A stretch of DNA of 64,000 nt from Balaenoptera acutorostrata (GCF_949987535.1 NC_080067.1:80873985-80937984), one strand, 5' to 3'; counted from the first letter of the stretch, positions 11,930-24,551 are shown. Numbers and translations: made by a program. Notes: a model not told the origin generated them from the letters alone.

Positions 11930-13827
11930 GGCTCCCACATGCGCGGTGCTTTGAGTCACTAAGTCCTCGGAATTGCTGAGCTGAGATGTCTTTCGTTCCC
12001 CCAAAGTTGGAAAGCTTGAAAAATACAGGGGGAGTTGATGGATGTGTGGTGAGTCTGAGCTGTCTGTCTCCTTCTTGGTGACCAGGATTAATTTGAACCA
12101 TCTGGTGAACCAGACAAAGAACTTCTTCTACCCTCACTGGTTCACATGCATCCCTTCCTAAAGTGTGTCCTCAGTCAAGGGAATAACTCCAACTAGCTGT
12201 AGGATTATTCTTAGGTCTAGAACGTTCTCAAAGAAAGAAATTGTTCACCATTCCATCATTCATACTTTAAGAGGTTTTCCTTCTAAATTTTTTCCAAGTG
12301 TGTGTATGTATACAATTTTGTAGCTTGCTTTTTTTCATATAATATTATATCCTAAGAAGCACCTGAAGTTGAATTACTTGAATACATCAATAATTAGAAC
12401 ACTTGACTGTCTTCCCACTGCGTCCCCAGTTAGCCTCCTCCACCCCTTCACTTCGAAAGCAACAACTAGTTGAAGCTATCCAAGTCTTCCTGGAGACAGT
12501 AGTTTCTGGAATAAGGTCATGGTGGTGTATGATCATCCAGGAAGGACGCCCAGCTCCAGACAGGACCGATCCTCCTGGCCCGTCGATGTAGCGCCCAGCT
12601 CCTCGTTCCTTGTCTCACAAACACTCCAGCTTGTTCAGGAGGCGGCAGCGGGTGGGTGAGGGATCCGCCCCCAGTTCCTTGTTCCCGTGGTCAGCTCTGG
12701 GCTCCCTCTCAGGAATTTGGCCCGCTGGTTTTGAGCTCTTGGATCACTGTTGCCTTCGGGGTTTTTGTGGGGGAGAAGTCTTATTTCTCAACAATGACTC
12801 TGGTCTTGAAGATGCTGACTCGGAGACTCACAAGCAGCTGACTTCAGCGTTCTCTCAGTGTTTCTCAGCCCTTCCCCCTGCAGCTGGGCCCGCGGGGGCT
12901 GCGTGGTTCTGGTCCATCTTCAGACGGGGGCTGAGGCAGAGCCAGGCCAGGACCAGTGGGGACATCCTGGAGAAGCTCCTCCAATTCTCTCTGGTCTTTC
13001 CGTCTGTAAGAGGCTCTGGTCCTTACCTCCAACCAAGAGACAGGACCGAGGGGATGGGCTAGAGATTACAGGTTTGTGATATGTTATACATCATAAAAGT
13101 TAGTAGTGAAGCAAATCCGACTAAGGTCTGGAAGCAGTTGAACAACTTGGTTATTACTTTTGTGACACACTGTCATGGGACTGTGTGTGCAGCCAGGGCT
13201 GCTGTTTCTCCGTCTGGTTTCTAGAGGCAACATAACTTAGAGAGTGGTTCTGTCCATAGACTATTCCTGTGTGTACAGAGGGAGCTATGGGGCCATTGTG
13301 AGGGTTTCTATTCTTTTGAGTCTCATAAAGTGCTGACCCTTCAGAATCCTTCTGCTAATAGAACATGTGAAGTAGGACATGGTCTGTTGAGTTGTTTTCA
13401 ATGGAATTAAAGGTTACTGCTCAAACTTTGTTGTTCTTTGTTGGTTTCTGTACCCAAACAGTGCATTTCCTGGGATTTGGGTTACTCCGTTACGGTAAAC
13501 TGTTGAAATCAGTCGCAACCCTGATGCTTCCAGCAGTCTCTGTACTTAAAATGCATGCACTGGCGTACATGGAATAATTTGCTAATAGCCTGCTTCTTGG
13601 GTTTCATATATTGAGAAAATTTATATCAAATAGAATATAAAATTTTGAACAGAACGCTTTTGGTCTTGTGACTGTGAGATCCCAAAAGTATATCTAAGTA
13701 AGGTCTCATATATTTTACTTCATCTAATAGGTTATTTGGCCGGTTTATCCATATAAATATATATGAATCCTTTAATATGTGGCAGGCAATTAGAGGTCAA
13801 GGGGCACTGCAGTTTTCTCTCAGATGT

Positions 13828-13848
13828 AAAAAAAAAAAAAAAAAAAAG
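13828..13848 (+). repeat. Poly(A) tract of about 20 A
   Basis: An uninterrupted A run lies in A/T-rich intron. No recognisable element body or target-site duplication was found next to it, so it is listed only as a homopolymer. Confidence 0.8.
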
Positions 13849-14658
13849 GAGAGTGACACTAGTGGCATCCTTCCTAGTGGCCACAGCCGGCATCCAAACA
13901 CAGGTTCCTGGTCTGGGCTGATGGTTTCCAGAAAGTTTCACAAGGTTATGTTAAGCCTCTCCTGGTAAAAGCGCCTCTGACATTAAGCCCTAACTCTGGA
14001 CTTCCTGATTCTTGCCAGATGAAACACCTCCATGGCAACAGTTATCCAGATAAGTTTATAAAAATACCTCTCATCCTATTCATACCGTTTTCTTCAGAAA
14101 TGTAATTTTCACACTCACAGTAAGTATCCTGGTGGCCATCTCTGGGACTGTGGTCACAGCTCTACCTTCTGTCACTGCATTGCAATTTGCATATTTCATA
14201 AATGACTTATAGGAAGGACCTTCTGGAATGTGGCTTCATGACAAAGGCCTCAAAAAGTACCTTTTGAATGAACCAAGATTTGACATATTTAATTTCCCAA
14301 GAAGAAAGGGGCCTCTTGGTGGGATTGCTACCACTGTGTGCCTCAGGTGGGAAAGCCTAGAAAATTCTTCACATCTTTTCATGTATAATAGTCTCTAGTC
14401 AGTTTCTTGATGGTTTACCCGGATGCTATTTGCAAATACAAAGATGCATTATAGAGAAAGGTCTCCTCTCCCTCTAAAGAATATCCTCATAGCAGTGTTC
14501 TTTATCTGGTAATATATAAATCCTAATTATGCACATGACAGCAAAGACCAAGAGAGTCATCTTGCATTTTGGAGTACTCAGAATATGGTGGCTATGAGAA
14601 CAGAATTTGTTACAGTATTCTTCAGTAACTATGATTGTGAGGAATGATACACCCATAA

Positions 14659-14705
14659 TTAGTAAAGACACTTCCACAAAGTTAGTAAAGATACTTCCAC
14701 AAAAG
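14659..14705 (+). repeat. Two-copy 23-bp tandem duplication
   Basis: 'ttagtaaagacacttccaca' plus 'aag' is immediately followed by a second copy with one substitution and one added A. It is a recent small tandem duplication. Confidence 0.8.
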
Positions 14706-14724
14706 ACCATTCACAAGGACCCTC

Positions 14725-14930
14725 GAGGACCAGTGCGTGTTCAAGTCTGGATTCTAAACCTGGCATTCCCCCTTTCCACCTCTGACCTTGGGCTCTTCAC
14801 TTACCCTCTCTGACAAATTCTCTTATCTGTCAAATACCCCAGAGGGTTGTTGTGAGCATCAAATAGGACAGTAACTGTAAAGCTCCTTGGACTCTGCCTC
14901 CCCACTCAGGGTGCTGAGTAAATGTTTTGA
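14725..14930 (+). repeat. MIR SINE, sense
   Basis: 'tcaagtctggattctaaacc', 'tgaccttgggctcttcactt', 'ttatctgtcaaat', 'gggttgttgtgagcatcaaa' and 'gtgctgagtaaatg' appear in MIR sense order. This is one of the better preserved MIRs in the window. Confidence 0.75.
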
Positions 14931-15354
14931 GCTGTCCTCCTCCTCCCTCCCTTCCCGGAGGAACATTTTCTTCCACAAAGATAAGCATCAGGGACATTCA
15001 TGGCATCAAAAGAGGCTGGTTTCAGAAGTTCTCAATAGGCATCTATCTAATGGTCAGGAATTCTCTAAGAATTCCATCTGCATCCAGATAATTGCTCAAG
15101 TTCATCTGAAAGGCAACAAGGTACCGAAATTTAGGGCTTAGTCACGTAACACAACGATGCACCTTTCAGACTGGCTGCGTGAACCAGGTGAGCTGCGCTG
15201 CTCAGCTCTGGAGTCACCCAGCCTCTTGCAGCCTGAGGTTGGAGAAAGCTCTTTGGAAAAACTGCAGTGTAATAAGTATCTGACCTTGGTGCAGCTGCAG
15301 ATACCGAGACAGTGGTCTCTCACTGAGGTCATTTTGTTTTAGGTAGAGTGCTGC

Positions 15355-15425
15355 ATTCATCTCATTCAGGAGCTCACTGAGCATTCCTCATGTGCCAGGT
15401 TTTGTACTGGGTGCCAGGGGTACAG
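15355..15425 (+). repeat. MIR/L2-type fragment
   Basis: 'tcactgagcattcctcatgt', 'gccaggttttgtactgggtg' resembles the 'gagcacctactatgtgccag' element end. Short and diverged. Confidence 0.4.
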
Positions 15426-17195
15426 AGTTGGAGTTGCTCACAGTATTGAATTAATTTCTAAATGTCTGTTGTCCCTAGAATTTTCCGCTCCTCAGATACT
15501 TTCTGGGATTGAGGAATGAGCATATGAACCACTTAAGCTTCTACTTCCACCATCCAGACTTGTGTGAGATCTTGAAAGATAAGAAGCATGTTGGCAAGCC
15601 ATTTTGAGAACCTGCCTTGTTGCATGCTCTGAACTCAGCTCTGGGAATGGAGTTTTCTTACTGCCCTTGGTCACTGCTCAGATCCTGATTCCAGAAACAT
15701 CTTAAGCAACAATTTACCAGTGATCATGAAAAATGGAGTAATCTGAGCGTTGGCTTTCACCTCACCGCCCTTCTATGTCTATTTAGAAAGGGAAGCGTGC
15801 AGACAGGGGAGCTTGGGATGAGGACTCTGCTCATGCCTTTGAACTTCAGGCCTGATACAAGGTCATGGAGTTGGGCTTGTGAAGGAAATAATGAAACTTA
15901 AAAAAAAAAAAAAGGAAAATCCTAGGAAAACCATGAGAAATGCCAAAGATAAGATGTTAGTCATGTATAGAATTGGGTGGCATTAACCACCCAATACTGT
16001 TGATACTGTAGAATAACACATTAGAAAATTTTCCATTCTTAGTTAAATTGAAAATGATGAGAGACCTCTGGTGACTGAAATAGTTATTTGTAAGGCTCCT
16101 TTGTTTCTATTTCTTGGGTGTTGAGCTGTCACTTTGAGTTTGGTCTTGATTTTGGAAACTGTGACGTAACTGGTTATAGTAGGACTCTGCTGCTCAGTGC
16201 TTTGGGTGGGGTGGGGCGGGATTGGATGGAGCCCTGTTTTCCTTTGGGGTAAGTGTTCCTGACTGTCAGAACACTGACCTAAGGACTCCACCCAGATCCA
16301 AATGCTCACTGGTGTCTGGAAGTTGCTCTGAGTGAGTTCAGTCTGCCAGAAGTTTTGCATCTTCTTATTAATGAAAGGAACTGAGGTGACATGCATCACA
16401 GCCAGTCTACTGACACTGGGTTGTGGTGAAGGAAAGCACAGTGTTTATTGCAGGTGCCGAGCAAGGAGATTGGGCAGCTCATGCCCAAAAGACCCTAACT
16501 CCCTAAGGGCTTTCAGGGAAGAGTTTTTAAAGGCAATGTTAGGGGTGAGGGTTGCAGAGTGTCTGATCAGCTTATGGGCATTCTTCTGATTGGCTTGCGG
16601 TGAGGTAACAGGGTGATATTTTGGGAAATCTCAGTTATCAGTTTTCTGCCTCCAACTGGTCTGGGGTCTATGGTCTGGGGACTATGTGCTGGTGCTCAGC
16701 ATGCAGTCAACTTCCTCTGCTTGGGGAGGGGTTTAGCTTCTGCAAAGCAACTCAAGGTTATGGCTCAGGATGTCATCTATAGCCCTTGAGGAGGAGCTAA
16801 GGGTCCTTGACTTTGTTTTATGGCTAAACTATTATTTTGTCTTGCTTGACCGCTTTCCTTTTTCCTGCATTTTTTCACTCCTCTGATTAAATTTGCTCTT
16901 TGGAACTTGGGAAGCCTTGGGAGGTTAAAGCTTTTCTACAAACAAGAGTTGGAGGACACAGGGCAGGGGGAAGGTCTGTCCCTGGAAGACCACACGGTTT
17001 CACTCTCTCCTGGACACCTTCCTGAGCCCTGCCTGTTGCCCTCTGACCCAGAGGAGGGGCCCTCCTACCACCCCAGCCCACAACCATCACCCCCAAGAGT
17101 GTTCATCAGATGACCCACCATCCTTAAGCTACAGGAATATACTTCCCAGGTTGGTATGTTATTTGACATCACATCATTGGCCTTTAGGCAAACAT

Positions 17196-17224
17196 TGTAA
17201 TAATAATGATAATAATAATAATAA
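17196..17224 (+). repeat. (AAT)n microsatellite
   Basis: 'gtaataataatgataataat' continues as AAT/ATA trinucleotides, with one interruption (ATG), for nearly 30 bases. Confidence 0.85.
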
Positions 17225-19389
17225 ATAGAATCTATTTTAACACACTTTTTAGTATATTGAGATGTTTTTCCTTGGAAACACACTGAGGCTAATTTGTTAG
17301 TATTTTGTGCTCTTCACGAGCAAGCACAAAATAGTGGGATTATTTGCATCTTCTGCCTTTTCTACCACCACCAGTCACACACAGTGGGTCAACTGTCTAT
17401 TACCTGCATTGACTGTTTACATTGTGGGAAACTGAGGCCCAGAACCTGGACTAAAGCACCTTGAGATTCTTGATTATAGATTCAGACGAGCAGAACCTTG
17501 TAAGTAAATAGTTACCTCATCTCTACCGAATTTTACTCATTTTGATTAGCTTGAGACCCTTCCCAAATCTCTTTAATACCAGCCCAGCCCTTCCTGCCAC
17601 CACTCAAGCATTTAGCCCACATTTTCCAAGTCTTACCTAATAAGTGCTCTTTCATTCTGGTCAAAAATTTTAGGAAACTTTTAGTCTCTGTTTTGCTAAG
17701 TGAGTTTCTCTGGGTTACATAAGGATAGATCAGACATAGCAGACCAGGCCGAAGGACACACGCAGAGCAAGAGACCAGCCGAAGTACCCGTCCCTTCGTG
17801 ACTGTTATTTGATGAAAGGCACAGAGCGTTCCTCTTAGTAGTCAGTGGGTGTCTGGCTGTTGTTATTGATTAGGCTGGACCCACTTTCCTTAAATGAACC
17901 TTTGTTAGCCTCTTCTAATGTATAAAACACTCTTGGCATGCATGATCTCATTTGGTGGTTGTTCCTCTACCAGGAGACTGAGGTGGCTGTTACTGATCAG
18001 CCGTGTGGTGGAGGCTGTGGCCGAGAAGATTGGCATGTTGGCCATGCTCCCCACCGGTGGTTGGCCCAAAGCCTTGGCCTAAGAAAAGCTCACCTACCCT
18101 AACCCTCAGGGGATGCTCTTCTCTGGGCGGCTGCTTCCTGCCATCTCCTGGCTTGGCTGGGCTCCTGGCAGCCAGGCTTCAGCGTGGCCCACTCATGTGA
18201 CATTCCAGACCAGCTGTGTCCGTTGAGAGCACTGCTCCAGGCTCTGAACCGTGGCCAACTGAGGATGGAATATGGCAACTGTTAACCCACCACAACAACA
18301 TGACAGTTTTCCAGGGTGAAAATAGTAACCCTCTCATCCTGTTGCAGTGACCAGGGGAAAGGGGAGTGAATTCATGTCTCCCCAGATGCTGTTGGCATTT
18401 CCCCAGAAGTGCCTGCCAGGCAGATCAGGCAGGTTAAGCCAAACTCAAGAAGTCGATGTGAGGCACCTCTGTTTCTCTTGGCCACAGGCCTTCTGTTTTT
18501 CTTTCTGAGTCAGCATTCTCAGTCCTATGAGGACTATGGTTCATCACACTCCTTTGAAACTGGAAAGGTGAGTTCATTAAGGCACTCAGGATTTGCCATC
18601 TTCCCTCCGTTGCCTTAATCTCCCTGTGATTGATAGAGTTGGGCCAGACACCAAGTCCTTTCCTTGGTGCCCTCGTGTGGCATGCAGTAGTAGTTAGAGG
18701 GACTTGGCAGCTGGGCATCGACATCGAGAAACCAGGTGCTAAGACCAGAAAGGCAAAGATACCCTTTGACAGAGCTCTGTTGCCTTTGACAGTGGAGTCT
18801 TGGCTTTCTAGCCAGAGCTATCATCTCAAAGTATTCTTGAGGTTTGGGGAAGCTTAGCTTAAAGCAGCATCACCTCATTTGCTTAGTAGTGGTCATATTT
18901 TGCTGATCAGATACAGAATGCAACATGCAGTTCAGCAGATGAAGGCAAAGGGTAAGGGGCTTGTCAGGGCATCACCTATTGGAAAACACCTTCAGTTGAG
19001 CTTGTCAGGCCTGGTTCATTGACACTAAGCCAAGGACAGAGGAGCAGCGAGCCCTGAGACTGAGGATGCATCATTGTTCACATCTCTGAAGAGTCTTTTG
19101 CTGGAGAAATCTGAACAATATGCAAGAACAGTATCAGGTGCAAAGCCTGTGACTTCTGTTCAACCATGACCATGGTTGCCACAGGAAAGAGAATTCCCTA
19201 GTCTTTATTTCTCGTGTCATCCTCAAGTCTCTGGGTTTCTTGGGCGTTTGTTAAGAATTTGAAATATCTCAAGAATCACATTTAAGTTTATAAGCATCAA
19301 TAATACTTCATTCCTTTTCTAATTTCCAGCATCGGGTATCTTCCCCAGGGCTTCAGGCTTGTCCTGATGTCATTCACAGCCTCCACCAG

Positions 19390-19455
19390 TCAACAACATG
19401 TTCTTAGCATCTACTGTGTGCCCGACACCATGCTAGGCATTAGGCAAACAAAAAA
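19390..19455 (+). repeat. MIR/L2-type fragment with A-rich end
   Basis: 'ttcttagcatctactgtgtg' and 'cccgacaccatgctaggcat' match the common 'catctactgtgtgccaggca' repeat end. It is followed closely by a 10-A run. Confidence 0.5.
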
Positions 19456-20307
19456 AAAACACCGTCTTTGATTTTGTATGGGTTTGCAAGCCAATGAGAT
19501 GAGGCATGCGTAAACAAATATATCCGTGTGATAAGTGGTTGTATATCTGTACTCTCCCTGTTAACCAAGTCTTCTGGTCAGGTTTAGAACATGCTCAGGA
19601 CTCTCCAGTCTTAAAAAAAAAAAAAAAAAGAAAAAGAACAGAAAAAGAGAAACCCTTACCCTCCCCGCCCCCCCACTGCAAGCTCCTCTTTCCTCTATAT
19701 TCACAGCCGCATTCCTCAAAACATTTGTCTACACCCACTGACTTCATGTATCACCTCCCAGGCAGCCTTCATCAGACTCCAATTTGGATTCAGGCCCATG
19801 ATTCCACCAAAACAGGTCTTCCAGGTCCTGAATGTCTGTGTCCTGCTGCATCTAAGGCTTGTTCAGCTCTCATCTTACTTGACTGTTGAGTGACAGCAGA
19901 TGTTGTTGACCGCGCGCATCTTGAAAAGCTCTCACCCCACTGTCAGTCAGAACTGTAGGCTCCTTTGTGGGATCCTTCTCCTCTGGCCGTCCATTCAGTG
20001 CTGAGATTGTCCAAGGCACAGCTTGGACGTCTTCTCCCCCAGAGTCTCTCTCAGGAATCTCATTGTGCCCACACCTTCCGTTACCCTTGTGTTGCTCAGA
20101 CCTGCTCCCAAGCTCCCTTTAGCTCCACGTGGATGTCTTAAATGAACCTCAGTCTCAGAATGTCTCAGACTGATTTCATGATCTTCCTCCCAGCTGTCGT
20201 CCTCTCCTGATTTTCCTTGTCTCCACCTTTCATCCAGCTGTACCAGCCAGAAACCCAGGAATTATCCTTTTTCCTACCTTCTCCTCAACTCCTACATTCC
20301 ATCTGCC

Positions 20308-20666
20308 AGCCTTGGGGATGGATCTGTTGCACATTTTTAAACTATAAAACACCCTAGGTCACCTTGAACATTTATCCTATGTGTTGTTTTAATTTTTATC
20401 ACTTAGTCATGCCTGGATTATACTGGAGAGGCAGCACACATAGTGGTTAGGAATATGGGCTCCAGAGTCAAACAAATGTGGTTCAAATCCCAGCCCTGAC
20501 ACCTGCCTGCTGTGTGACTTTGGATAAATTACTTGGCTTCTCTGTGCCTCGTTTTCCATATTTTCAAAAATTAGGATAATAATCGTACCACCACATAGGG
20601 CGATTGGGACTACTAATGAGAAAATCCAAGTAAAGTGCTTAGAACAATGCCTGTCCTATTGTAAGT
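20308..20666 (+). repeat. Duplicated 359-bp block, copy 1 (contains MIR)
   Basis: From 'agccttggggatggatctgt' to 'cctattgtaagt' this block is nearly identical to 21628-21981. By eye I count about 12 substitutions and one 5-nt length difference (about 97% identity). The right two thirds (about 20430-20666) is a sense MIR: 'cacatagtggttaggaatat', 'ttcaaatcccagccctgaca', 'ctgctgtgtgactttggata'. The left part is not MIR, so this is a duplication of one locus rather than two independent insertions. Confidence 0.95.
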
Positions 20667-21184
20667 CTTGTCCACTCACCTCATATTTCTTTGAAATTCG
20701 TCTTCTCCCCATCTGTGCTACCACCATCCAAGTTCATCTGCTCCCCATGCTGCAGCCAAAGTAATTGTTTCAAAACAAAAATATGCTAAAGTTCAGCATG
20801 TTTGAGAGGCTTGGAGTGGTTTGAAATGACCAGAACCTGGGGTGCCCGGGGGCACAGGGGCAAGTGAAGAGATATGAGAGGTAGGCCACATAACAGGCTT
20901 GTATGTTGGGCACAAAGTTTACATGTGGAAGCTGTGCTTTTGGCGGTGAGCAGCCGTTGAAGGATTTTAAGCAAAAGAGTGTCATCACATAGTTTACATT
21001 TTAGGAAAATGATGGAGGAGGCCGTGTGGACATAACTTGGGGAAGGGGCAGACCATAGCAGGAGTACTCAACCAGGAGAACGCTGCAGCGTCCAGCTGAG
21101 GCTCTCAGTTTCCCTCTAGTGATGGGAGTTTATTGTCAGGCCGTTTGGGGACTACAGGATAAATTCAAACTCCTCAATCTAGCC

Positions 21185-21257
21185 CTCAGGCCTTCCTTCC
21201 TCCACAGTCGTCCTCCCTCCCTTTTTCCCTTCCTTCCTTCCCTCCCTTCCTTCTGTC
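21185..21257 (+). repeat. Polypyrimidine (CCTT/CCCTT) simple repeat
   Basis: A run of CCTTCC, CTCCCT and TTCCTTCC motifs sits between the two copies of the duplicated block. It is low complexity and has no gene content. Confidence 0.8.
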
Positions 21258-21627
21258 TTTTTATATACATGCACACTTACAAACACACATGCATACAAAC
21301 AGGCCCATGTCCACGCCCCGGGTACCCATTCTCGTCAAACTCTCCTTTTCAAATACTTCCCTTCCAGGCTGCTCACTCTCTGTATTCATCCTCACAAGTG
21401 AATGCATCCTATTTTTTGCACCCAAAATGCCTTCTCTCCTCTACTATTCCAAAACCTGTAGCTTAAGCCAGAGCCTGTACCAGGCTTTCCAGATTTCTCC
21501 TGCTCTGACCGAGAACAGCAAATGTCAGCGGTGGAGGAATGGTAGAGCTCACGTAGTTACCACCCTTACTTTACAGATAGGAAAATGGAGGCCAAGAGTG
21601 ATTTAATGATCAGTGATTAAAAGAGCT

Positions 21628-21981
21628 AGCCTTGGGGATGGATCTGTTGCACATTTTTAAACTATAAAACACCCTGGGTCACCTTGAACATTTATACTAT
21701 GTGTTAATTTTTATCACTTAGTCATGCCTAGATTATACTGGAGAGGCAGTACACATAGTGGTTAGGAATATGGGCTCCAGAGACAAACAAATGTGGTTCA
21801 AATCCCAGCCCTGACACCTGCCTGCTGTGTGACTTTGGATAAATTACTTGGCTTCTCTGTGCCTCATTTTCCATATTTGCAAAAATTAGGGTAATAATCG
21901 TACCACCATGTAGGGCGATTGGGACTAGTAATGAGAAAGTCCAAGTAAAGTGCTTAGAACAATGCCTGTCCTATTGTAAGT
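21628..21981 (+). repeat. Duplicated 359-bp block, copy 2 (354 bp, contains MIR)
   Basis: The offset from copy 1 is 1320 bp at the left edge. It lacks five bases ('gtttt') present in copy 1 near 20389. Flanking sequence differs from copy 1 on both sides ('gagct' versus 'ctgcc' on the left; 'gctcc' versus 'cttgt' on the right), so the edges are sharp. Confidence 0.95.
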
Positions 21982-23247
21982 GCTCCATCAAGTTTCCCTA
22001 TTAAGAGATTTTAATGACTTGATTTCTCAGTGAAATTAGAAATTTCTTGAAACCATACATTTCTTTATTGCACATTTACAAGGAATTCCTCCAATCCCAT
22101 TAGACAGACAAGCCACCGTCCCTCTTTTATTGATGAAGGAAGCGGACTGCTGTCCAGAGCCAGCAAGTAGCTAGGTGAGGCTGCACGGTAGCTCCCGTCC
22201 AGAAGACGTGTCCCCAGCCGAGGGCTTCCAAGTAGTGACAAGGGTGAGACCGAGTTGGTCTGAGCAGACTCTGTGAGAGCTGGCTCCGGGGTTGGGGATG
22301 GGCGAGGAGAGCTGTGCTGTCTTTGAGAGGAGCAGCCCTTAGTTGGCAAGTTCTCTAGTCAGTAACTCATCCTTGGCAAGAGCAGGCCGTGTTTACAGGC
22401 TCGGGAAGCCTGTGGTGAGGACACAACCGTTCAAGAGTGACTTCTCTCTTGACCCTGGAGGTTTATTTAGTTTCTGCTGAGGTGCCCAGAGTCAGGCTAA
22501 GATCCCTCATGAGGGAACTGGGTAGAAGTCCTGTGCATTTCCAGAATCTCTGTTCTCTAATTTTTCTGGCACCAAAGCCAGTGCATGGAAGGGAACACTG
22601 AGACAATGGGAGGGGCGCGTTCCCACGGGGACCAGACCCGGAGACACTGAGAACACCCGGCCCGTTATGTGACCCTCACTTGCTCATCAGCCAGGTGACC
22701 AGGAAGAGCGCCCCTCATAGGAGGGATTTCCCCTTCCTAGTCCAAAGCCCCGGACACAGAGGCCGGACGCTCTGGAAGCGTTGTGTGTGCGTTTGGCCAC
22801 AGGTCAGCCCGCCCCTGGCTGTGGTTCCCCACGGAGATTGTGTGAGTGCCCAGGACGTCTACGTTCACAGGCTCTCGGGGAGCAGCTCCCAACCCCAACC
22901 TGATGCTAAGGAGGGCGGGGCCGTGTGCCTCCTCTGGCTCAGCAGCGTCTTGGGACCCCCGAGTCGCACAGACACCGGTGGCTGGAGGCACAGAAAGCTC
23001 TGGTTGGTTTTCCTGCCCTTTTTAAGACGGCTGTTGGAGAGTTCCAGGAGCGGGGCCCAAGGTGTCACCCAGAGGTGTCCACACCGCAGACAAGACCTGA
23101 CTTCCGTGGCAGGGGAATCACCCAAATGGGCAGAGGCTTTCCAGCCCACAGCGCTTCCTTTTCTTTTTTCTCTTAACCACTTCCTGTTTACCCGCTGCCT
23201 GTCCTGAGAAGAGGGGAGAGAGGAGGGGAAGACGATGGGCAGACAGA

Positions 23248-23703
23248 GGGCTGTGGGAGGAGGGATGCTGGGGCTGTGGGAGGAGGATTGCTGGGGCTGT
23301 GGGAGGAGGGGTGCTGGGGCTGCGGGAGGAGGGATGCTGGGGCTGCGGGAAGAGGGGTGCTGGGGCTGTGGGAGGAGGGATGCTGGGGCTGTGGGAGGAG
23401 GATTGCTGGGGCTGTGGGAGGAGGGATGCTGGGGCTGTGGGAGGAGGGTGCTGGGGCTGCGGGAGGAGGGGTGCTGGGGCTGCGGGAAGAGGGGTGCTGG
23501 GGCTGTGGGAGGAGGGATGCTGGGGCTGTGGGAGGAGGATTGCTGGGGCTGTGGGAGGAGGGGTGCTGGGGCTGTGGGAGGAGGGTGCTGGGGCTGCGGG
23601 AGGAGGGATGCTGGGGCTGTGGGAAGAGGGGTGCTGGGGCTGTGGGAGGAGGGGTGCTGGGGCTGTGGGAGGAGGGTGCTGGGGCTGTGGGAGGAGGGGT
23701 GCC
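23248..23703 (+). repeat. G-rich 23-bp minisatellite, about 20 units
   Basis: The unit reads 'ggggctgtgggaggagggg' followed by 'tgct'. There are about 20 units, three of them 22 bp long. Variants differ at a few positions: ctgtg or ctgcg; gggatgct, ggattgct or ggggtgct; ggagg or gaagg. Because 23 is not a multiple of 3 and no unit contains a stop, all three plus-strand frames stay open through the array and at least two minus-strand frames stay open through it. Those long open frames are a composition artefact and not genes. The array lies in the 21.5 kb ITGB5 intron and is G-rich on the transcribed-sense strand. Confidence 0.97.
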
Positions 23704-24381
23704 CATGGGGGAGCTTGGGGGAGGCAGAAACTGAGAGTACATACTTGTGTGAGAGAGGGATGCAGACAGTGGGATAGGGAGAGGGAGAGACAGGAGCAAG
23801 GGAAGTGCTGTTCCTGTCCCGGGGGCTGGGGAGCTGAGCACAGCCCTCCCCTCCTCAGCCCTCTGCCAGCCTGAAAGGCCTCCTGGAGGCCGAGGGGAGG
23901 GGGCGGAAGCCGAGGGAAGTGCAGTGCATTCCTGAGCTGGATGGAAACTATTTTTGGACCAGCTGTGGAGAGACGATTTGTACCCTGAGGGTCTGACGTC
24001 TGTGTGGTTGTGATCCTTGCTCCTGACGGGGCCAGGATGGGGAGAAGACACCCACTTCTTGTTTCTGCCCCGTCCCAGGCCGGGTCCTTCCTTCCTCCAG
24101 CCCCAGGGCCCTCACGCAGGTCCTCTGAGGTCACCCTAGGGCTGCCTTGGGCCTTTGCAGACCGCAGTCCAGCTTGGGGCCGAGGGCCGCACATGCCGTG
24201 CCTCAGACATGCAGCTGGTCCCCTTCCTGCTGAGGGCTGGAGTGCCCCTCAGGCAGGGCCTCCAGTGCTGTTGGGTGTCAGCCTCCCTGCCAAGGCTCTG
24301 GGGTTGAGGGAGCAGCTTCACCAGGCCCTGGGTGTTCTCACTTTGGGCTGGGCGTGGATTAGATAACCTTATGGGAGCTTT

Positions 24382-24551
24382 TAACCCTGGAAGGCATGTG
24401 TTTTTTGTTTGTTTGTTTTTGTTTTTAATTTGGCTGAGCTGGGCAGCTTGCAGTATCTTAGTTCCCTGACCAGGGACTGAACCCAGGCCCCAGCAGTGAA
24501 AGTGTTGAATCCTAACACCTGGACTGACAGGGAACTCCCTAACCCTGGAAG
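24382..24551 (-). mobile_element. CHR-type tRNA-derived SINE with 12-bp target-site duplication
   Basis: The body 24394-24539 on the plus strand starts with a T-rich tail (TTTGTTTG repeats) and continues 'ttggctgagctgggcagctt', 'atcttagttccctgaccagg', 'gactgaacccaggccccagc', ending 'gacagggaactccc'. This is the antisense of the CHR family found in whales, hippos and ruminants. The direct repeat 'taaccctggaag' flanks it at 24382-24393 and 24540-24551, exact on both sides. Confidence 0.9.

Noticed and set aside
18000..18200. Coding-like text ('gaggctgtggccgagaagat') suggestive of a processed pseudogene
   Set aside because: I could not extend it to any recognisable protein in either direction.
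22680..23207. Plus-strand frame of 175 residues
   Set aside because: No domain, and it overlaps other open frames on both strands in a GC-rich intron.
23248..23703. Regular short repeats that might suggest a CRISPR array
   Set aside because: Units are directly adjacent with no spacers, and the setting is a vertebrate intron.
23118..24194. Long minus-strand open frame (358 residues) rich in Pro, Ser, Ala and His-Pro repeats
   Set aside because: It is the 23-bp minisatellite translated. Several frames on both strands stay open for the same reason, and nothing outside the array looks like a conserved protein.
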